Shown here: positions 23,268 to 30,252 of the stretch, piece after piece
How the letters are laid out: every line of letters starts with the position of its first letter
Position numbering within the stretch: position 1 is the stretch's first letter
NCBI GenBank assembly: GCA_903839875.1
Contig: CAIMDZ010000221.1
Span: forward strand, 1-42,142
Source: an uncultured Bacteroidota bacterium
GTDB lineage: Bacteria > Bacteroidota > Bacteroidia > Chitinophagales > Chitinophagaceae
Length of the DNA stretch: 42,142 nt
Reading direction: 5' to 3'
Program-made: the position numbers and the translations under genes
The notes under the pieces: model-generated
Database searches by the model: none
Seen by the model: only the letters and a program-made list of their open reading frames with translations
Told to the model about the DNA's origin: nothing

Positions 23268-24203
23268 ATGAAGACTTTTGAGGAATTGCGTATTGTATTT
23301 TTTGGAACCCCCGACTTTGCGGTCGCCTCGTTACATGCGCTTGTTGAGGCTGGTGCAAATGTTGTGGCGGTTGTTACCGCGCCTGATAAACCCGCGGGCA
23401 GGGGCAAGCAGTTACAGGCATCGGCAGTTAAGCAGTATGCACTGGATAAAGGGCTGCCTTTGCTGCAGCCCGAAAAGATGAAGTCGCCCGATTTTCTGGA
23501 AACGCTTAAAAATCTGAATGCAGACCTGCAGGTAGTTGTTGCATTCAGGATGATGCCGGAAGTGGTATGGAATATGCCGCCCATGGGAACCATCAATGTG
23601 CACGGTTCCCTGCTGCCGCAATACCGGGGGGCTGCGCCTATAAACCGGGCTATCATCAACGGGGAAACAGAAACCGGAGTTACCACTTTTAAACTGAAGC
23701 ATGAGATTGATACAGGCGATATTTTATTGCAGGATAAAGTAACAATTCTTCCATCTGATAACGCCGGTACCCTGCATGATAAGCTGATGCAGGCAGGCGC
23801 TGAATTGCTTGTAACAACGGTTAAAGGCCTTGCTGAAGGAACAATAAAAGAGACGCCGCAGGTTAATGTTCCTGCTCATTTGATAAAGCATGCTCCCAAA
23901 ATATTTAAAGAAGAATTGCTGATAAACTGGAACAAGCCTATTGCCGAAATAAACAATTTTATCAGGGGGATGGCGCCTTATCCCGCTGCATATACTTTGC
24001 TGAATGGCAAAACAGTTAAAGTTTATAATGCACACTATGAGCATACAGAGCAATCCAATGCACCCGGAACAATTGAGACAGACCACTTAACTTACCTGCG
24101 TTTTGCGGGAGCAGACGGCTGGCTATACCTGGATGAACTGCAACTGGAGGGGAAAAAACGTATGATGGTGGTGGAGTTCCTGAGAGGGTTTAGGGGGATT
24201 TGA
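23268..24203 (+). CDS. fmt: Methionyl-tRNA formyltransferase
   Basis: A 311-residue enzyme that formylates initiator Met-tRNA with 10-formyl-tetrahydrofolate. The catalytic set Asn110, His112 and Asp148 lies in INVHGSLLPQYRGAAPIN and KHEIDTGDIL; the N-terminal VFFGTPDFA is typical, and a C-terminal tRNA-binding domain follows. I start at the ATG at 23268 (MKTFEELRIVFFGTPDF); a frame 12 codons longer exists but adds non-family residues. The gene ends in TGA. Confidence 0.96.
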   Translation: MKTFEELRIVFFGTPDFAVASLHALVEAGANVVAVVTAPDKPAGRGKQLQASAVKQYALDKGLPLLQPEKMKSPDFLETLKNLNADLQVVVAFRMMPEVVWNMPPMGTINVHGSLLPQYRGAAPINRAIINGETETGVTTFKLKHEIDTGDILLQDKVTILPSDNAGTLHDKLMQAGAELLVTTVKGLAEGTIKETPQVNVPAHLIKHAPKIFKEELLINWNKPIAEINNFIRGMAPYPAAYTLLNGKTVKVYNAHYEHTEQSNAPGTIETDHLTYLRFAGADGWLYLDELQLEGKKRMMVVEFLRGFRGI

Positions 24204-24296
24204 TAAAAAAGGTAGCTACTCATTTGCACAAAAATCCCGACCCTAAGGGAGGTGTTAATTGATAGCTTATTGTATTTAAGACTACTTTTTCCTCAG

Positions 24297-25034
24297 TTAT
24301 TGGATCAATTCAAGAAACTTTGCGAGTCCTTTCTTTTTATCCTCGTCCAATAGGAACCTGATATTTTGGGTGTAGTAGGTATGCAGGTCGTAATATGGGA
24401 AAGAATTCTCTGCTATTATCTCGCCGAGATGGTTTAGTCCTTCGGCATTGGCTGCATTGAAGCGGGTGGTAAAATCAACGGGTATATCTTTATTAGCTAC
24501 CCATGCTGCGAAGATAAAACCAAGGCCGGTATGGGCTTTCCATGCTGCTGAAAGGTCATAAATATACCCGAAATTATGGAGTTGTTTTAATGCACGGTCG
24601 CCAATGATCACACCCGCATTCGTGCCATTTATATAGTCTATGTAGTTTTCACCGGCAGGCAGGTAATTAACTTTAATATTCCAGTATTGCTCCAGTAACA
24701 ATTGTGCAAGTCTTACTGATGTGCGTGACTGGTAGTCGAGGTACACCTGTTTTATTTCATTGACCGGAACATGGCTGAACAATGCTACAGATACCACATT
24801 CCCGTCGCTGGCAATGCCGTAATCACTCACTATTTGAGCATTCTTTATGGATGGGATAGCAGCAACAGGTACTAATGCCAGGTCTATAATATTTTCCTGT
24901 AGTTTTTTAGCAAGTTGGGAAGGGTAGTCAACTATTAGTTCAATTTCGTTTGCCAGGTCACTTCTTTCAATGCCATAGAGCAGCGGTTTTGTATTTAAAT
25001 AACTAACCGCCCCGATCTTTATTTTAGGATTCAA
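24297..25034 (-). CDS. mqnA: Chorismate dehydratase MqnA, futalosine menaquinone pathway
   Basis: A 245-residue enzyme that dehydrates chorismate to 3-enolpyruvyl-benzoate, the first step of the futalosine route to menaquinone. The N-terminal KIKIGAVSYLNTKPL, the VDYPSQLAKKL segment and the YINGTNAGVIIGDRAL stretch are characteristic of this periplasmic-binding-like fold. No ATG is available in frame. A TTG at 25053-25055 overlaps the -7 element TACCTTTG (25053-25060), so I prefer the in-frame TTG at 25032-25034, which gives MNPKIKIGAVSYLNTKP. Confidence 0.9.
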   Translation of the reverse strand: MNPKIKIGAVSYLNTKPLLYGIERSDLANEIELIVDYPSQLAKKLQENIIDLALVPVAAIPSIKNAQIVSDYGIASDGNVVSVALFSHVPVNEIKQVYLDYQSRTSVRLAQLLLEQYWNIKVNYLPAGENYIDYINGTNAGVIIGDRALKQLHNFGYIYDLSAAWKAHTGLGFIFAAWVANKDIPVDFTTRFNAANAEGLNHLGEIIAENSFPYYDLHTYYTQNIRFLLDEDKKKGLAKFLELIQ

Positions 25035-25052
25035 CCGTAATTTTTTAGTGGG

Positions 25053-25060
25053 CAAAGGTA
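25053..25060 (-). promoter_or_regulatory. -7 element of mqnA
   Basis: TACCTTTG on the minus strand. With a start ~7 nt downstream, the leader before the TTG at 25034 would be ~12 nt. No -33 element is obvious. Confidence 0.5.
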
Positions 25061-25238
25061 AGTGATAAGTGAATAATGATTTAAATGTTATTTCGGGAAA
25101 TACAAAAAATCAGAAAGGAATACCATGCGCAGGAGCGAAATTGTTGTGTATTTTTAAATTGCGTTAAATCATTATTTAAAAGGTAATTTTAATTAATTAG
25201 GGCATTTTGCTACATTGCTTAATATTCCAGGATAATTT

Positions 25239-27875
25239 ATGGTTTTGCGCAGGCTGGTAATTGTAATTTTTTTGTCTTTTCTAAAGCTATCGTTGTTCGC
25301 ACAGGCAACTGATACACTCCCGCATGTTGATTCTCCGCTGATTACAAAAGAAGTTAAGGATTCTATTGCAGTTTCACGTGCCGGCAATTTTTACGATTCT
25401 GTAAAGCCGGTGCCAAAGCATAAAGGTTATATAATAAACGGAAAGGTGGAAGACGCGAATACAGGCGAAGGTATTCCGTTTGCAAACGTATACTTTCCTG
25501 GTACACAAGTGGGAACGGCCGCAGACCTTAATGGTAATTTTGTAATCAAAATTGATAAGTTGCCGGGTGATACACTGCATATTGGTGCAATTGGCTACGC
25601 GCCTGAGAATAAAATTCTTAGGACCGTTCAGCATGATTACAACTATATCATAGAACTAGAGCGTTCCAATACAGCTCTGTCAGATGTAGTGTTTCATGCC
25701 GGTGAAGACCCTGCCGTTGTGTTGGTAAGGCATATTATAGAGCATAAACCCGGCAACAATCCCGATAAAACAGAAAACTACAATTACGAAGCCTATAACA
25801 GGCTGGAGGCTGATCTGCAAAGGCTTACAAAATCGCAATTTGGGAAAATACCTATACTGAAGAATTACACCTTCATTTACGATAACCTGGACACAGTCTC
25901 TGAAACAAAACCTTACCTGCCGCTCTATCTGACGGAGACATTATCTGATTATTATTTCAGGAAGAGCCCTAAAAAGCAACGGGAGTTTATAAAGGCCAGT
26001 ATGGTGAAGGGTGTGAATAATGAGAATGTTGTTAAATACCTAGGAACCCTGCATCAAAGTGTGAATATCTACAGGAATTTTATTCCTGTTTTTGATAAAA
26101 AATTTGTGAGCCCGATCAGCAACGAAGGTTTGTTTTATTATAAGTATAAGATCAAGGATACACAAAGGGTATATGGCTACAATGTGATTCTTGTGCAGTT
26201 CAGGCCGAAGCGTGCGGAAGAAAATTGCTTCATTGGTGATTTTTGGGTGGTTGACTCCATTTATGCCATTCAAAGAATGAGCATGGATATTTCCAAACTG
26301 GCGAATATCAACTGGGTTGACAAGATCAGCATCTACCAGGAATTCGCACCTGTTGATAGTTTTTGGTTCCCGGTCAAGGATAAGTTTATAGCCAATTTTA
26401 CGATTTATAATTCACATAAACTTCCGGGTTTTGTGGGTAGAAAAACAACTACCTATCATCATGTGCATATAAATGATACGAATGTGGAAAAGGTGCTGGA
26501 AGATCCAAGATGGAAGGAACAGGTAACTACTCCTGACTCAGCAAAAAAAATGACCGATGACTGGTGGCTGGAGAACAGGCCTGATACACTTACAAAGAAC
26601 GAAAAAGCGATCAATAAAATGGTGGATACGATCAACAAAATGCCGATCACCACTTTTTATAAAAATCTCATCACCTTTTTAGCAAGTGGGGTTAAGGATT
26701 TCGGGCCTATACAGCTGGGGCCGTATTATTACTTATACAGTTCCAATGCCGTAGAAGGCAGCCGGTTCAGGATATCACTGGGAACGCCGAAAAAGCTGAA
26801 AGATATGCATTATACCGGCTATGTTGCCTATGGCTTAAAAGACCAGCAATACAAATATGGTTTTACGGGGTTGTGGATAATGGAAAGGAAACCGCGGGCT
26901 TATTTGTATGGTTATTATATTCACGATGTGATGCATAGTACGAACTATTATGACCAGTTGGGAAGTGATAATATTTTCAGTACCATGTTCCGCAAAAGTG
27001 GTATACCATGGAAACTGGCATTTGCAGACCAGCAAAGCCTGGAATTTTATAAGGAGTATTTTAATGGGTTCAGTCACAAATTGGTACTGAAGCGGCAGGA
27101 TTTTATGCCCATACAAACGATACTGCCAAATTTCCAACCTCTTCCGTATTCCAATATATTTCATGACTATAATGATAAGCCATCCAATGATGTGATAAAT
27201 AGTGAGGTAAGCGTGAATTTCCGTTTCGCTTATAAGGAAGATTACCTGGAAGGACAATACCTGCGTGTGAACCTGGGCAGTAAATATCCTGTTCTTAACC
27301 TGGAATTAACCGCAGGATTTAAAGGGGTATTGAACGGAGGATATAATTACCAAAGAGCCCGTTTTTCAGTTACTGAAAGCATAAATGTGCCGCCATTCGG
27401 GCACTTGTATTACAACCTTTTTGCGGGAAAATATTTTGAGACGCTCCCTTACCCGTTGCTGGAAATACATCCCGGAAATGAGTTTAATTATTACAACCAG
27501 TATGCATTCGAAATGATGAATACCTATGAATTTATCAGCGACCAATATGCCGGTTTTAATATTGAGCATAATATCGGCGGTGGTATTTTTAACAGGATAC
27601 CATTGCTGAAGCGGCTGAAATTCCGCCAGTTCTGGACGGCCAAGGGACTATTAGGTTCATTAAGCGAAGCCAATCAGAAACTGAATATTCAACCCAATGG
27701 TTATCCATTCCGGATGCTGAAAGGGGATCCATATCTTGAGGTTGGTACAGGCGTTTCCAATATTTTCCAGGTGTTCCGCCTGGATTTCGTTTGGCGAGTT
27801 TCACCTACCTTATTGCCCGGTGAACCAAAATGGAAATATTTTGGGATATTCGGTAGTGTAAAATTCGAGTTTTAG
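25239..27875 (+). CDS. DUF5686 outer-membrane protein with carboxypeptidase-regulatory-like domain
   Basis: An 878-residue exported protein with a signal peptide (residues 1-22, ending SLFAQ). A carboxypeptidase-regulatory-like beta-sandwich spans ~65-150 (GKVEDANTGEGIPFANVYFP, later GTAADLNGNF), followed by a long DUF5686 region. The C-terminal ~350 residues alternate hydrophobic and aromatic residues and end in Phe (KFEF), as in outer-membrane beta-barrels. The role is not established; the family is widespread in Bacteroidota. It is divergent from mqnA across ~200 bp. Confidence 0.88.
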   Translation: MVLRRLVIVIFLSFLKLSLFAQATDTLPHVDSPLITKEVKDSIAVSRAGNFYDSVKPVPKHKGYIINGKVEDANTGEGIPFANVYFPGTQVGTAADLNGNFVIKIDKLPGDTLHIGAIGYAPENKILRTVQHDYNYIIELERSNTALSDVVFHAGEDPAVVLVRHIIEHKPGNNPDKTENYNYEAYNRLEADLQRLTKSQFGKIPILKNYTFIYDNLDTVSETKPYLPLYLTETLSDYYFRKSPKKQREFIKASMVKGVNNENVVKYLGTLHQSVNIYRNFIPVFDKKFVSPISNEGLFYYKYKIKDTQRVYGYNVILVQFRPKRAEENCFIGDFWVVDSIYAIQRMSMDISKLANINWVDKISIYQEFAPVDSFWFPVKDKFIANFTIYNSHKLPGFVGRKTTTYHHVHINDTNVEKVLEDPRWKEQVTTPDSAKKMTDDWWLENRPDTLTKNEKAINKMVDTINKMPITTFYKNLITFLASGVKDFGPIQLGPYYYLYSSNAVEGSRFRISLGTPKKLKDMHYTGYVAYGLKDQQYKYGFTGLWIMERKPRAYLYGYYIHDVMHSTNYYDQLGSDNIFSTMFRKSGIPWKLAFADQQSLEFYKEYFNGFSHKLVLKRQDFMPIQTILPNFQPLPYSNIFHDYNDKPSNDVINSEVSVNFRFAYKEDYLEGQYLRVNLGSKYPVLNLELTAGFKGVLNGGYNYQRARFSVTESINVPPFGHLYYNLFAGKYFETLPYPLLEIHPGNEFNYYNQYAFEMMNTYEFISDQYAGFNIEHNIGGGIFNRIPLLKRLKFRQFWTAKGLLGSLSEANQKLNIQPNGYPFRMLKGDPYLEVGTGVSNIFQVFRLDFVWRVSPTLLPGEPKWKYFGIFGSVKFEF

Positions 27876-27943
27876 GGCAAACATTAAGCTGCTAAGCATA
27901 AAAAGACCTGGTTGACTGGTTTTTAAAATACGCTCCTTTTTCC

Positions 27944-27951
27944 TATATTTG
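27944..27951 (+). promoter_or_regulatory. -7 element of the YD-repeat gene
   Basis: TATATTTG, 19 nt before the ATG at 27971, predicting a ~13-nt leader. Confidence 0.5.
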
Positions 27952-27970
27952 TTTACTAACATTCCGAGGT

Positions 27971-28792
27971 ATGAAAGTATTTATGCTCCTCACAGGCTTA
28001 TTTCTATTCACCCATCCCGGTGTCAGAAATGACCTGACCAGGCAAAATTTAAAAGGTAGGGTGAAAAGCCTTACTCATTGCCAGTTTCCCGTTTTTTATG
28101 GTAAAATTGATACGAACTGGAGTACCATCTACGTTTTTAAGTACGATGAGCTGGGCAACCAGGTGGAAGATGCCGACTATACGGGCGGTAGTTTGCTTAC
28201 CGGTTTTGGCAGGCTGAACCACAGGCGGGTTTATAAGTACGATGCAAATGGCAACCAGACTGAAGTGTTTGAGTTCAAAGCAGATGGAAGCCTGCAGCAG
28301 AAAGTAGTGTATGAATATGATGCTGATGGAAAAAGAACTGCAAGGAAAAATTACAATCCTGATGGTAAATTATGGCGCAGGTCAGTGTTTAAATATAACG
28401 ACCGCGGACAGCAGGTGGAATGCAATAAATATAACGAGGACAGTGTGTTGCTGGAGCAGTTTACCTATAAATATGATACTAAAGGAAACCAGGTAGGTGA
28501 ACTGCTGTATGTTGCGCGAATCAGCGATACTGCCGGGTATTCAACGAAACCTTTCCAGTCTGATACAGTCGGGAATAGCAGAGTGGTAAGGCTGGATTAT
28601 GTTAAAGCTTATACTTTCGACGACAGCGGCAAAAAAATTCAGGAAGTGAACAATACTTACGGGTCTACATTTCCTTTTACCACTACCTATCAATATGCAG
28701 GCTATGATGCCGAAGGTAACTGGCTGAGGGAATTATTTATAGAAAATAATAAGCCTACCAATGTTATTGACAGGGTAATAGAATATTATTAA
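27971..28792 (+). CDS. Exported YD-repeat (RHS-like) protein
   Basis: A 273-residue protein with a short hydrophobic N-terminus (MKVFMLLTGLFLFTHPGV), probably an export signal. At least five degenerate repeats of the form YKYDxxGNQxExxxYxxDGxL (for example VYKYDANGNQTEVFEF, VFKYNDRGQQVECNKY, TYKYDTKGNQVGELLY) are YD/RHS-type repeats that form beta-strand shells. It carries no toxin domain and is far too short for an RHS toxin; many Bacteroidota encode such small repeat proteins of unknown role. Probably monocistronic. Confidence 0.8.
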   Translation: MKVFMLLTGLFLFTHPGVRNDLTRQNLKGRVKSLTHCQFPVFYGKIDTNWSTIYVFKYDELGNQVEDADYTGGSLLTGFGRLNHRRVYKYDANGNQTEVFEFKADGSLQQKVVYEYDADGKRTARKNYNPDGKLWRRSVFKYNDRGQQVECNKYNEDSVLLEQFTYKYDTKGNQVGELLYVARISDTAGYSTKPFQSDTVGNSRVVRLDYVKAYTFDDSGKKIQEVNNTYGSTFPFTTTYQYAGYDAEGNWLRELFIENNKPTNVIDRVIEYY

Positions 28793-28866
28793 TATAAGCA
28801 TTATCTGGCAAGAAAAGAAAGAGGCACCTTATTATATATTGATAACGGCGCAATCAGCGCTGCTGC

Positions 28867-29235
28867 TTACCACTTCTTGAATATCACAAATACCGCCAGC
28901 ACAATCAGGCAGAATCCGACTATGTGGTTCCATTCGAATTTTTGTTTGAAGAAGATCATGGAGAATAACATGAAGATGATCAGGGTGATAGCTTCCTGGA
29001 CGGTCTTAAGCTGAACGAGGCTGAACGGCCCGCCGTTTTCTTCAAATCCTACACGGTTTGCAGGTACCTGGAATAAATACTCGAAAAATGCCATTCCCCA
29101 ACTTATAAGTATAACTGAAAACAGGCCAAGGTTGCGGCCCCATTCCATTTCTTTGAATTTAAGATGCCCATACCAGGCGAAGGTCATAAAGGTGTTGGAG
29201 ATAATGAGGAAGAATATTGTGATGAATGCTTTCAT
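28867..29235 (-). CDS. DMT-family (DUF486) small membrane protein
   Basis: A 122-residue protein with four predicted transmembrane helices: start MKAFITIFFLIISNTFMTFA, and end GFCLIVLAVFVIFKKW. The AWYGHLK segment, SWGMAFFEYLFQVPANR and LKTVQEAITL are characteristic of DUF486, a relative of drug/metabolite transporters. The ATG at 29235 is chosen because it follows the -7 element TATGTTTG (29255-29262); a longer frame would start inside the promoter. Substrate unknown. Confidence 0.9.
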   Translation of the reverse strand: MKAFITIFFLIISNTFMTFAWYGHLKFKEMEWGRNLGLFSVILISWGMAFFEYLFQVPANRVGFEENGGPFSLVQLKTVQEAITLIIFMLFSMIFFKQKFEWNHIVGFCLIVLAVFVIFKKW

Positions 29236-29254
29236 TTTCTGTCTTTTGGAAATG

Positions 29255-29262
29255 CAAACATA
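29255..29262 (-). promoter_or_regulatory. -7 element of the DMT gene
   Basis: TATGTTTG on the minus strand, predicting a ~13-nt leader. A TTTG 17 bp upstream could serve as the -33 element. Confidence 0.55.
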
Positions 29263-29299
29263 AAGAGTAAGATTGTTCACAAATAAATTATTATTAGAA

Positions 29300-29342
29300 T
29301 GATCAAGATCATTTAAATTAATTTCTTTGGATTTTATCTTCG
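29300..29342 (+). promoter_or_regulatory. Crp/Fnr-type promoter pointing right, target unassigned
   Basis: The perfect palindrome TGATCAAGATCA (29300-29311), then exactly 23 bp, then TATCTTCG (29335-29342, one mismatch to TAnnTTTG). This is the geometry of the small-RNA promoters. Transcription would run into ~360 nt without a substantial ORF before the T9SS gene at 29711; no rightward terminator is obvious, so it could be a long leader or another RNA. Confidence 0.5.
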
Positions 29343-29451
29343 TTGCAAAAAATGGAATATAAAAGGAGTAATTTTATTTAGAATAAGATATATTAAGAAG
29401 AATAGTAAAAGCGTGCTTTATATATTATAAATAATATGTAAAAAAGTGTAC

Positions 29452-29476
29452 AAAAAAATACCGTTAAATGACGGTA
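29452..29476 (-). terminator. Leftward intrinsic terminator without an assigned gene
   Basis: On the minus strand TACCGT and ACGGTA (loop CATTTA, 29459-29476) are followed by T7 (29452-29458). No leftward gene or clear leftward promoter is seen between this and 29711, so it suggests an antisense or small leftward transcript. Confidence 0.45.
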
Positions 29477-29497
29477 GTAAAGTTCAGCTATTTAGCG

Positions 29498-29528
29498 GTA
29501 TATTTAATTTGTTTTAAATATACCTTTG
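29498..29528 (+). promoter_or_regulatory. Promoter with overlapping inverted repeat upstream of the T9SS-protein operon
   Basis: TACCTTTG (29521-29528) is a consensus -7 element. A perfect 10-bp inverted repeat, GTATATTTAA-N6-TTAAATATAC (29498-29523), occupies the spacer and touches the -7 element, an arrangement typical of a repressor operator. The predicted leader to 29711 is ~175 nt. Confidence 0.55.
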
Positions 29529-29569
29529 TTCAATTTTCTGATTACTTCACTTTTTAAATTGAATTAATT

Positions 29570-29632
29570 ATGAATGCAGTAATTTTTCTAAATTCATTTA
29601 TCATGTTAACTGCTGTCTCATTTAACAATTAG
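29570..29632 (+). CDS. Possible 20-residue leader peptide
   Basis: A short ORF in the long leader of the T9SS gene encodes a hydrophobic 20-residue peptide beginning MNAVIFLNSFIML and ending in TAG. It is the first ATG after the predicted start. The composition could be chance in AT-rich DNA; conservation would decide. Confidence 0.2.
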   Translation: MNAVIFLNSFIMLTAVSFNN

Positions 29633-29710
29633 CAGATCTGAGATATAACGTAATTTTTGATATTTTTTTAATGGTAGTTTATTCATTGTTCACTTTTAAA
29701 TAGTTTTCGT

Positions 29711-30226
29711 ATGAAAAGATCAATTATTGTTATTTTATTGGTCATGGCCGGGGCAATAAACATTCGCGCCCAGGGTATTGGACCAAGTGCATTAAATGCA
29801 ACAGGAGGTACTGCATTAATAGGCGGCAGCGAATTTGATTGGTCTGTTGGAGAAATGACCATGGTAAGCACATTTACAACCCCCAATGTTATTATTACAC
29901 AGGGTGTGTTGCAACCATCAGATGCCATGGTTAGTGTGCCTGACACCAAGTCGTTATCGAAACTGCTAAAGGTATTTCCTAACCCGGCTACCGATATAGT
30001 TAACCTCCAATATACTTCTTCTAACGATGGGACTCTGTCGTACAGATTATTAGATATGGCAGGCAAAGAAATCAGTAGTCAGAGAATTGTTGTTGCCAGC
30101 GGACATGCAAATGGCCAGGTTGATGTGAAACCACTTGCTGTAGCAACTTATATGCTGGAAGTTACCATTGTTCCTGAAAACGGAGCACCCGAAACAATGT
30201 CTTATAAAATTCAAAAATTAAAGTAA
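29711..30226 (+). CDS. Small secreted protein with T9SS type A sorting domain
   Basis: A 171-residue protein with a signal peptide (1-20, ending IRAQ) and a ~60-residue mature segment (SALNATGGTALIGGSEFDWS, then VGEMTMVSTF). A C-terminal sorting domain starts at VFPNPATDIVNL and continues through YRLLDMAGKEISSQ to the end. Such domains direct export through the type IX system and surface attachment. The passenger is too short for an enzyme. It is followed 27 nt later by the tail-fibre-like gene, so the two are likely cotranscribed. Confidence 0.88.
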   Translation: MKRSIIVILLVMAGAINIRAQGIGPSALNATGGTALIGGSEFDWSVGEMTMVSTFTTPNVIITQGVLQPSDAMVSVPDTKSLSKLLKVFPNPATDIVNLQYTSSNDGTLSYRLLDMAGKEISSQRIVVASGHANGQVDVKPLAVATYMLEVTIVPENGAPETMSYKIQKLK

Positions 30227-30252
30227 CCCAATAATAAAATTAAAACACTTTT

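Noticed and set aside
22918-23271. 117-codon open frame before fmt
   Set aside because: It spans a known type of intergenic repeat, has no protein-like features and overlaps the fmt start in another frame.
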